From Balanoglossus misakiensis (taxonomy: Eukaryota; Hemichordata): a stretch of 64,000 nt of DNA. The notes under the pieces were generated by a model that ran no database searches, had not been told where the DNA came from, and saw only the letters and a list, made by a program, of their open reading frames with translations. Shown here in pieces: positions 56,401-64,000 of the stretch. Made by a program: the position numbers and the translations under genes. Each line of letters starts with the position of its first letter. Position 1 is the stretch's first letter. Where the stretch lies: positions 8,494,001 to 8,558,000 of the forward strand of contig CM082586.2 in assembly GCA_040954595.2 (NCBI GenBank), given 5' to 3'.

Positions 56401-57913
56401 GTATATGGCTAATATATCACGGTCACGTGTCGTGTCTCGACCAATCAAATAGCGTGATTTACACCATCAATATACTTGTATAATATAATTCGGTAATACC
56501 ACATGAGGGCGTTTACAGAATAGGCAAGTTGTGTGATTAGCGGCGCGTCCACATGACATTATATACATAACGCGGACGCGCATTTTAAACAGTATCACAC
56601 AGTCTTGGAGCAAGACTAAGGGGACACCAACACATGCAATCCCGGCGCGACAACCTATCAGTCACCTTCAAAGGTAACGAGAATTCACCAAACATTTGAC
56701 AGAAGTACACAGACCCCTAATGGGTCCCTGGAGGAGGTCTGGGTTTTGGAGTTTGCTGAATCATCCTGCTTCCTAAAGAATCAATGTTGCATAACCACCT
56801 TGACACGTATCCTATATAGTACATGCATACCCTAGTTATATATATCATTCTAGTTATGCAACATTGATTTTGGGGCTTGTGTCTCGATCCCCTTCTAGCT
56901 CCATGCATGGACGTACCATGCTCTGGTGTCAGGTGTCCAAATCGGAGGATACAATAATTTAAATGGTATCGCCCAGGGGTAAGGTCCCTTTCGGCTCGGA
57001 CATCCGTACCCGTTCTGGCCAAAAGCCCAATTAACCCCCCCCCCCCCCCGCCATCAATCCAAGTACATGTACATATGTACATGTACCCATATTATTAGGG
57101 TATCATCAGGCGCCACCTGACTCATTGTTGCCGAGTTCAGTAAAGTTAAGGTTAGACTGGACGACCAAACGGCTGGTGTTGGATATAGCTCTGCGTACAG
57201 GTCTGTCTGCTCCCGGCGTTACACTGTGGTGGAGGCCGTGTAACGCCGGGAGCACACAGACCTGGGATCTGGTTCACTTAGTGGACACGACTATACCCCA
57301 TGGCAACGATACCATGGCAATGAGGGTGAGTTAGGGTTAGGGTTAGGGGTGGCAATGTGAGGGTGAATTTAACCCTAACCCTAACCCTCCTAACCCTAAC
57401 CCTAAAAAACCATGTTATCGCCCATGGAGTATAGTCGTGTCCACTAAGTGAACCAGATCCCAGACCTGTAGGCTGTACGCAGAGCTAGTGTTGGGTAGAG
57501 CGAGTGGGCGTGTCATCATGAAACGACATCGGTGGAATTCTCCCATTTAACTGTCAAGTGTACCTTGCTGCACTACCTCTGCTCGGCAAAGCTGTGTATT
57601 GTTACCAGTTGGTTGGAGAAGCAGCCGTTAACAATGCACAGCCTAGATGTTTTACTGAAGCAATGAGCTAGAAGGGGAAGGCTCCATAGCAAACCCCGAC
57701 TGGCCCGAGTTACTGCAAGTCAAAACTCAGCCACCACACAAAGACACGTCCTCGCGTGACACATTTATTGTACTGTTGTTGGGGAGACTGTATATGTCGA
57801 CCCAACCAAGCTATGTAGACCGAATGAAAAGTACGAACGACCGCATATGCACGTAAATTGTTGTTTACCTTAGACACGTTGGATATGACGATCCCGAACC
57901 TGGAGGCCGCCAT
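50471..57913 (-). CDS. ECHDC3: Enoyl-CoA hydratase domain-containing protein 3 (mitochondrial)
   Basis: Nine exons keep phase for 323 residues: 57869-57913, 55866-56056, 55245-55380, 54634-54739, 53957-54041, 53243-53352, 52130-52188, 51335-51441, 50471-50603. Human ECHDC3 is about 303. Crotonase-fold landmarks: [13 protein letters not shown] (113-124), [93 protein letters not shown] and the C-terminal [19 protein letters not shown]. The Arg/Ser-rich N-terminus fits a mitochondrial presequence. It probably acts in fatty-acid metabolism; the family lacks a firmly proven reaction. Residue 120 is Asn where relatives usually have Asp. Introns carry at least six MITEs. Confidence 0.95.
50712..50989. 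mobile_element. Complete palindromic foldback element
   Basis: TTTAAAGGACCAAAGTCTCT at the left and AGACTTTGTCCCTTTAAAG at the right. The arms pair over about 120 bases (CTCTCGCTGCCCTTTTTCCA, TTGATACAAGACA, GATATATAGTGAATC). It sits in the last ECHDC3 intron. Copies at 19532-19750 and 6490-6535. Confidence 0.85.
51879..52070. mobile_element. TA-flanked MITE (TACTGTTAAACGGGTAATTT)
   Basis: TACTGTTAAACGGGTAATTT and TTTTTGCGAG at the left mirror CGCAAAAATAACCCGTTTTACAGTA at the right. A solo end of the same family (AAAATAACCCGTTTTACAGT) is at 62016-62035. Confidence 0.75.
52809..52948. mobile_element. MITE with GACCACTTCGCGGATAG ends (copy 2, intact)
   Basis: Perfect terminal inverted repeats GACCACTTCGCGGATAG and CTATCCGCGAAGTGGTC enclose about 105 bases nearly identical to 25511-25648. 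In an ECHDC3 intron. Confidence 0.88.
53568..53700. mobile_element. MITE with TAGTCGCTTGGTG ends
   Basis: TAGTCGCTTGGTG at 53569 and CACCAAGCGACTA ending at 53699 are exact inverted repeats with a 107-base interior. Confidence 0.75.
53747..53925. mobile_element. TA-flanked MITE with CAGTAAAACCTGTC ends
   Basis: TACAGTAAAACCTGTC at 53747 and GACAGGTTTTACTGTA to 53925 are 16-base inverted repeats with TA at both borders, as expected for Tc1/mariner-superfamily MITEs. Confidence 0.8.
54160..54465. mobile_element. piggyBac-like MITE flanked by TTAA (copy 2)
   Basis: TTAA at 54156-54159 and 54466-54469 flank CCCTAATTCTACTGGGTGTC ... GGCAGCTTTAGGG. It aligns in reverse with 21862-22113 (AAACGTATTTTGACTGTCTT, GGTCTTGTATAGGCCCTACT) and carries a 45-base insertion near 54370-54415. 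Confidence 0.8.
54959..55096. mobile_element. Foldback element (GATTAAAATCAGATGTAGGG)
   Basis: TTTGATTAAAATCAGATGTA and GGGTTCGG at the left, GTACCCTACATGTGATTTTA and ATCAGATTGG at the right. Inner arms ACTTACGCAGTACGGTA/CCTCGTAAGTAAG also pair. Related to 26371-26433. Confidence 0.75.
56190..56331. mobile_element. Palindromic foldback element (AGCAATAAAGCACCCC)
   Basis: Arms of about 65 bases: AGCAATAAAGCACCCCCAGC, CATGGTATACCACGAGATTT, TGACCAGTTCA and their inverses ending GGGGTGTTTTATTGCT. In ECHDC3 intron 1. Confidence 0.8.
57160..57495. mobile_element. Foldback element with opposed telomere-like repeats at its centre
   Basis: Outer arms GGTGTTGGATATAGCTCTGC/GCAGAGCTAGTGTTGG and inner arms CAGACCTGGGATCTGGTTCA, CTTAGTGGACACGACTATAC pair with exact inverses at 57417-57475. 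Between them, TTAGGGTTAGGG (57332-57350) faces CCCTAACCCTAACCCT (57371-57405). A separate nested hairpin CTCCCGGCGTTACAC/GTGTAACGCCGGGAG lies in the left arm only (57211-57255) and recurs partly at 58708-58735. Confidence 0.75.
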
Positions 57914-58346
57914 CTTGTAACTTTCTATTTACTGCAAGGGATCATGGGTATTTTCGTTGATCAAAGCTGCGTGCGTTCGAGCTTTCTGCATTGCATAATT
58001 TTTCAGCATAATCCTTTTCATTAAAAAGTATCTATTTTTCTAAACATACTTATTAGTTCTACATTCAGGCTAGTTAAAATTATTCCAATGTCTTGCGGTC
58101 TTAGAAATCATGACTGAACACAGTGAACTCAGCCTGAGTGAACTGAACAATACAGTGCACTGTTGTTATGTAAATTTATGACCTTTCGGTTGGCAAGGGA
58201 TGCGTGCATAAACAGAAACCATGTTTGGATCGACGTCTTGCACACAGGCGGAGATCACACCATCAACGCATTGTACTCGAAATACATGTATGTGATAAAC
58301 ACTGTTGTAACGGTTGTACGTCTCATCTAGGGCTGTGTTAGCGAAA
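57914..58346. promoter_or_regulatory. Candidate bidirectional promoter, ECHDC3 and membrane-protein gene
   Basis: 433 bases separate the two divergent ATGs (57913 minus, 58347 plus). No TATA box was recognised. Divergent housekeeping-type pairs at this distance often share a promoter; this is inference. Confidence 0.45.
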
Positions 58347-61300
58347 ATGAAGACCCCGACCATTCTGTTGGTCTTGGCAGTACTTCCATGTGCAATCTCT
58401 TTGACGCTTGAAGGCAAGTAATTAATTAATTAGTAAGGGCCCGGCTACAGTGGAACATATGCCGATCAGTGATTTGGATAACTGCAGTTCAGTAGCTCGA
58501 GGTACGTTTTGCCTGTTGGTTTGTGTGTTAGAAGGCAGAACCGCCGAAAACACAAACCAACCCCGGCCCTGGTAAGTGAAAAACCTCGAGCGAGCGAGGT
58601 ACTGAACTGCAGCTGTGAGGCCGTGCTGTTGTGTGTGTGTGTGTGTGTGTATGGGGGGGGGGGTGATTGATGACCTGGAAAAAACGCATCACTGTATGTC
58701 CAATAACATACAGGTCTGTGTGTTCCCGGCGTTACACGGCTTCTACCACCTCCACCTCCTGATATACGTGTATAAATATTTTGTCTCAGAAGTGATCAAA
58801 GTCATTAGTTTGGGAAATTCGGGTCATCTAGACGGGGGGAGGGGGGGGATTCACCCCTTATTGACATGTTAGCACCCCCTAGGAGTTTGTCAAGGGGGAC
58901 CAGTGCCCCTTAAAATGATGTTGTTTACATGTTGGAGATATGACAGTCCCCTTGCCAGAGTGGAACCCCCTAAATATTCTGGCAATGGGGGGACATATCC
59001 CCAGGACCCCCTGTTGTCATGCCATCCTGAATGAAACACCGGGATTTTGCTGATTGCACTTTATACGTATTAGAATGTAAGCAAAAGACCCTCAGTATAT
59101 TTATGGGCGTGCACCCATAAATATCTTTTGCCGGTTGCTATGGACAGTACACTCAGTTTTGAATGCATGTCAGAATAGGGGGCTTGTAAGTAGTTGAAAG
59201 TTAAATACACACGATTGTGAGTTTTGATTGATTGATTGATTGATTTATTTATTTATTTATTTTTCTATTTATTTATTTTTCTATTTATTTATTTTTCTAT
59301 TTATCTATCTATTTATTTATTAATTTATTAAAATTATGCCTTGAAACAACAGGCTTTCAACCAATTACAGTGCCAGTACGTGTACATGTGATAACAAATT
59401 GTGATAACAGAGGGCCAGCACAACCCCTGGATACAATTATATCATTCTCCCATTTGGGTGAACAGCCCCATACACTTTGCAGTCAATTGACAGATGCCTA
59501 TAATAGTGTTTTTACTTTTTTTACAGAGGAAATACCTGACAATACCCTCAAAGTCACGTTTAAGGATGTTTCTCTCAATCAAGTAAGTGTATCACCAGAA
59601 AAATCAGATAAACATGCATTGCATTACAGGAACTTTTGACTCAATTCTATAATCATCTTTATAACTCATGCCTGCTACTGTGCTAGCCTATGTATCCATT
59701 GAGTTTTTGACTTTGTTCTGTGTTTTGTCGATTGTCTTGTACACATAGAGGCTGTGTTGGCAAGCTGAACACTGGGTTGTTCAACATGCCTCAGCCCGGA
59801 AATTGTAGTTGATACGCAGAATAAAAATACTTAACAAATATTAAGAATGTTCAGTTTTAATACATATTGATGAGGGAAGGCACCAGTTTCAAATTCTTTT
59901 CATGGGATCCCTGTTTTATGATGATGATGATGATGATGGTGGTGATGACGATGGCGATAATGATGATGATGAGGATGATGATGATGATGATGATGGTGAT
60001 GACGATGATGATGATGGTGGTGGTGGTGGTGGTGGTGAGATGATGACGATGATGATGACGTTGATGATGACGTTAAGGCTGAATATACATGTACCATACT
60101 TTTTTGGTCTTCATGCAGTGGTCTAGTCAACATTCCAGTTCAATTTTCCGGGAAGAAGTTGCCAATCTCACAAATACCTACTGTGTATTGCGTTCCAAAG
60201 ACTGTTCAATACAACAATATAATCAATCCAAGTAAGTTTCTGTTTATTGACCACTGTTACAAAGCAGGTGGCCAATGAACGGCACCACATTACAATTTTA
60301 CAGTTATGAACAAAAGACGTTTCTGCATAAAACAAAGAAAAAACACAAAAAAGATTTCCAGTGAATGCAGGGCTGCCACTACACACTGGTATTCACCAAT
60401 TCGCCAAATGCCACTAAAAATTCTAATCTATCTGACTAAACTTATCATTTTGCAAAGCCGTACTAGACGAAATACTTTTTTTCAGTGACGAGAAAATATG
60501 AATCGCTGTAAGAGGTTATAACTGAGTTGAATGAAATGAGTGGCTGAACTAAATAGTGAACTTGGCTGTAGGTGAAAAAGACAACAAAACCAGTTTGAGC
60601 AACATCCCTTTGAAACACAAATGCTGTCTGGGTGCTGTCAAACACCAGGTTTTTCATCAACTTATTGCATTCCAATTTTTCATGCCACCAAACCCTATAT
60701 TTTATTTATTTTGCAGCCCAATAACTATTGAAAATGTGATTCTATCTGGTTTCCCAGTTGAAACACTAGGAGGTGATTTAGAAATCAGATTTTATGTGAC
60801 ATTGACAGGTCAGACAGATATCACAGAAGCTGGACCTGACCATGTCATTGCTCTGGATACTTTGAAAGGTAGATAAAATCAGTTTTGTTAAAATACAAAG
60901 TACATGTCAAACTTACTTTGGTTTAATGAGTAAAATATCATAAGGCAAAAAAAAAAAAAATATGCGCTGTTCCGATTACATGGTTTTCAAAAATAGGGTA
61001 GGTAGGTAGGGATTTTTTTTTTTTTTTTTTGCAATTTTTTTATATCTTTGGCCGCCGTAGTGTAGAAGAATGACGTCATAGTTCTTGCGTGATTCTTGCA
61101 ATTTTCATAAATTTGACATCATTATTTTTACTTCTGTGTTTACGAAGCTCTAAAAAGTTTAGGGTCGGCAGGCTAAAATTAGGGTAGGTCAGGTAATCGG
61201 AACAGCACATATTTTTTTTATTTTGGCCTTAGGCGTCCAAGTTCAGACAGGCCCGGTTGATTGAAATGTAACAAATTAGATTTGAATCTTTAACATTTCA

Positions 61301-63518
61301 TCCGTGTTCCATCAGAGGGCACCAACAAGGGGTATTGTCACCTTCGGCAGAATATTTTTGAGGAATTCCACTCTGACAAGGGGAACTGATAATAATGATA
61401 GTTCTTTGATTACTTATAACAGAAATAATTTTAGCTGGCCAGTCTGAGATGGAACAAGTGATGGGATATACAATGATGTATGTGGACAGTACTCTGGTGT
61501 TACCTCCTCTAGATCACACGATGAATATTATCATGATACCCATCTCATGTGCTCTGCTTATCATTGTCATCATTGTTGCTGCTGTTCTGCACTGTGTTGA
61601 GTAAGTACATGTGTCAATGTTTTCTTCATTAGACTAGCTGTGTGTTTGTAACAGTAGTCTTTGGTTTTGTTCACTGTTCACTGTATTGTCAACTTACACT
61701 GTTCATTTTCTGATTCAACTCCATGTGACATAGGGGGTCTGACTGGTCACACCAATTATTATAGTGGCTGCCTGCAGTCAGACCCCCTCTGTACGGAGAA
61801 GGCCAGAATGCCACTTAAAGGTATACGGTCACCACCAATTTACATATCGCCATATATAGTTGAAATGGCGTATTTGAGTGTTCTAAAGAACACTTTATTT
61901 TCGCGTGTGCCACCCACTGAAAATCTGTGATTGGTTAGATCTCAATTTACCATGGTAACTGTGGCTAAATTTGTATAGGTGACCATATACCTTTAAAGGG
62001 ACAAAATGCTCGCGAAAATAACCCGTTTTACAGTACGTGAATTTACATGTATTTTTTATGGACACTTAAAAAATACACACAACTTGGAAACGTTGCCGCA
62101 ACCTCTGGTACAGAGCCCTCACTGGACTACAGAAATCTGTACATTGACTTATGCCAACTTGTACTAAAAGTTTATGTTCCTCTGGTTATGTGTTGTTTTA
62201 TTAATTTAAGTAGGCATGTATTATATCAAAATGATTTTGATGCATTATGGACATGTCACATATACATAAATACAAACAACAGAGCCCTTACTTTGCAAAT
62301 ACATGTAACTATGAAACTCTTAATATTATATTTACATTTTTAGGAAACGAAGAGAGGACGAAATGAGACCACCAAAAAGACCAAAAAGTAACAGCAAAGT
62401 TAGTCCATTACACAAAGATGTGGAATCAGGGAGAGATATGGACAATGCAGAACACAATATACAAAACAATGGGGAATTCTCGGAGAGAAAGGATGAACGA
62501 CAGAAGAAGAAAAGAAAGAAAGAGAAGAGATCCAAGCACAGTGAAGATCATGATGATACTGGTGAGGAGAACTATGGATATGCCACAACACCAAGAGGGG
62601 AAACTGAGAAAGAATATAACATCAAAACTGGTGCGTTTGTTGATTCATTTGTCGATGTTAAAGTGAAACCGTCATCGTGCCGCACTTGCGCACTGAGTCT
62701 GTTGATTGGGGCCGTCATTGTGTGGGACTCGCTGGCAACGTGGGTCAAATCTATTGACTCAGTGCGCAAGCGCGGCGCGATGACGGGTTCACTTTAACCT
62801 CTGAAATCAATGTGGAACAAATAACAGTAAACTCTTGACTGAATTTATGATTTTAAAAATGTTTACAAACAAACCATGCCTCAGCACACTTAAGAGTTGA
62901 TGCCACCCCAAGTGCCTGATTGAAGCACCTCTCTGATCACCTGGGTGTTCTAGAACTACAGATTATTTTAAAAGTTGGGGATACAGAACAAATTCCTGTG
63001 ATTTACTTACAAGTACATGTATACTCATGTTTAAGATACCAGAGTTTGATGTTTATATAGAATGTGAGAACTACAAGTTAAAAGTTGCATTCAGTGTGCA
63101 AACATCATTGAAAATTCTTCATTTGCATACATAAGCACATGGCCTGTCAATTAAAATGTTCGCATCTGAGACTGAATTCTTTCCAATTGCATACACCTTT
63201 ATTAAATGTTAAATTGAAATGTTGTCTTACACAGGATCACACTACGACAACAACTTCGACAAAAAGGACACAAAAGATTACGGAAAGAGCGATAAAAGTG
63301 AGAGACACTCCAAAGAGTACAGGAATGATGATCGATATGACAGCTACGACGACCACGAGCGTAGCAGCAGACATCGAGGCAAAAAGAAGAAACACAAACA
63401 CCGAGGAAGACGTCATCGAGATGAAAGTTCAGAAACGGATCCAGATGTAGGATACCATCAACCACCAAGCAAACTACCTCCGTTGTCTGAACCCAACCAT
63501 GCTACAACAGAATTGTAA
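58347..63518 (+). CDS. Unrecognised single-pass membrane protein, SEA-like ectodomain, charged tail
   Basis: Exons 58347-58413, 59527-59582, 60119-60231, 60717-60868, 61423-61600, 62344-62630 and 63235-63518 join in phase for 378 residues. Signal peptide 1-20 (TILLVLAVLPCAISL). The ectodomain of about 140 residues has FREEVANLTNTYC, a second Cys, ENVILSGFPVETLGGDLEIR and FYVTLTG, a spacing like SEA-type domains but without a clear GSVVV cleavage site. TM helix about 164-188 (IPISCALLIIVIIVAAVL). The cytoplasmic tail is extremely charged, with KKKRKKEKRSK and HRGKKKKHKHRGRRHRD plus acidic and Ser patches. I do not recognise the family. Intron 1 uses a GC donor (GAAG then GCAAGT), required by frame. 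Divergent neighbour: ECHDC3. Confidence 0.85.
58484..58618. mobile_element. Foldback element (CTGCAGTTCAGTAGCTCGAG)
   Basis: AACTGCAGTTCAGTAGCTCG with GGTTTGTGTGTT at the left mirrors AACACAAACCAACC and CGAGCGAGGTACTGAACTGC at the right. A solo relative of one arm lies near 51503-51550. Confidence 0.7.
59224..59332. repeat. (TGAT)n and (TTTA)n simple repeat
   Basis: GATT/TGAT units pass into TTTA and TCTA tetranucleotides, in intron 1 of the membrane-protein gene. Confidence 0.9.
59918..60062. repeat. (GAT)n/(GGT)n trinucleotide array
   Basis: Interrupted GAT and GGT blocks, ending 57 bases before exon 3 of the membrane-protein gene. Asp/Gly and His open frames over it are artefacts. Confidence 0.9.
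60952..61222. mobile_element. MITE with TATGCGCTGTTCCGATTAC ends (copy 2)
   Basis: ATATGCGCTGTTCCGATTAC and GTAATCGGAACAGCACATAT are inverted ends. The interior is the reverse of 28615-28868 (AGGGTAGGTAGGTAGGGATT, GTGTAGAAGAATGACGTCAT, AGCTCTAAAAAG). Confidence 0.82.
61815..61997. mobile_element. MITE with TTAAAGGTATACGGTCACC ends
   Basis: TTAAAGGTATACGGTCACC and GGTGACCATATACCTTTAA are inverted ends (one mismatch) around a 145-base interior containing TTTTCGCGTGTGCCACCCAC and TGATTGGTTAGATCT. Relatives at 63759, 19093 and 12806. Intron 5 of the membrane-protein gene. Confidence 0.85.
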
Positions 63519-64000
63519 ATATCTCCAATCATTTCAAGAATCATGTAAATGGTCTTCCCCTTATCTCAGTGGGGTGATCCATGGATATGATTTTTTCATC
63601 ATAATTTCTACAACCAAAATGGCAGGGAATTTTTTTCTATATAATCAGGATATCTCATTTCTTAATTTTGAACTTCCTACAGTAGTAGTACTATTAAAGT
63701 CAGTGGAATTTGCTTTGATTCACAGGATGCCTACTTAAACTTTTAACTCCCAGGCCCATTAAAGGTATACAGTCACCTATGCACATTTAATCACGGTTGA
63801 CCATTGAAAATTCAAATCTAGCCAATCACAGATTTTCAGTGGGTGGCACACGCAAAAAAAGTGCGCCACCACATGGCCACTCGAATACATATTTACGCCC
63901 TTTTGACCATATACAGGCACATGAAAATTAGATGTGACCGTATACCTTTAACCTGCCAGGAGTGTGCAACATGACTACGCAGCCAAAACAGTGATGGGCA
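63519..64000. other. 3' flank of membrane-protein gene
   Basis: Contains ATTAAA near 63695, a possible poly(A) signal 180 bases past the stop, then a MITE at 63759-63951. No further exon is visible before the window ends. Confidence 0.4.
63759..63951. mobile_element. MITE, TATACGGTCACC family
   Basis: TTAAAGGTATACAGTCACC and GTGACCGTATACCTTTAA ends; interior shares GCCAATCACAGATTTTCAGT, GGGTGGCACACGC and GCGCCACCA with 19093-19280. Confidence 0.85.

Noticed and set aside
62640-62797. In-frame extension of exon 62344-62630 to a stop at 62797
   Set aside because: A good donor (ACTG/GTGCGT) and a phase-matched final exon at 63235 with similar charged composition make intron more likely; read-through would be an alternative end.

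Overview
The window is animal nuclear DNA: multi-exon genes with GT-AG introns, long AT-rich introns, one Pol III tRNA gene, and a very dense load of palindromic and terminal-inverted-repeat elements plus simple repeats. The gene set (adhesion GPCR with a C-type lectin head, CLCA, neutral ceramidase, FBXW2, ECHDC3) suits a marine invertebrate, most likely a deuterostome such as an enteropneust hemichordate or a lancelet. The species cannot be fixed from sequence alone. No operons, CRISPR arrays or prokaryotic signals are present.

Layout. 518-7381 (-): most of the ectodomain of an adhesion GPCR (C-type lectin, Thr/Ser stalk, sushi-like, EGF, HormR, GAIN); its GPS and 7TM part must lie left of the window. 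About 8580-16614 (+): a small secreted peptide gene, W-R7 cationic segment then acidic tail, with a 7.3-kb intron. Inside that intron lie a secreted GHL10-type glycoside hydrolase gene (11410-13805, -) with a bacterial-looking catalytic exon, a tRNA-Ile(AAT) gene (14179-14252, +) and a frameshifted 3' remnant of neutral ceramidase (14805-15639, -). 17227-17439 (-): an isolated SAP-domain-like exon. 19865-25363 (-): complete FBXW2 orthologue, six coding exons. 30464-46620 (+): complete CLCA-family protein, eleven coding exons; its third intron holds a full-length Tx1/L1-like LINE (33043-39230, -) with two intact ORFs inside a compound trinucleotide array. 46700-50400: repeat-rich intergenic DNA. 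50471-57913 (-): complete ECHDC3, nine exons. 58347-63518 (+): an unrecognised single-pass membrane protein with a SEA-like ectodomain and highly charged tail, head to head with ECHDC3, using one GC-AG intron.

Exon models were built by hand from splice sites and reading-frame phase; every model given keeps phase across all junctions except the ceramidase remnant, which has a one-base shift. At least a dozen repeat families were recognised by their inverted ends or by a second copy in the window. The genes do not form one pathway. The left 17 kb does group three secreted or cell-surface products that could plausibly act in mucosal defence (lectin GPCR, cationic peptide, imported glycan hydrolase), but that link is inference only.
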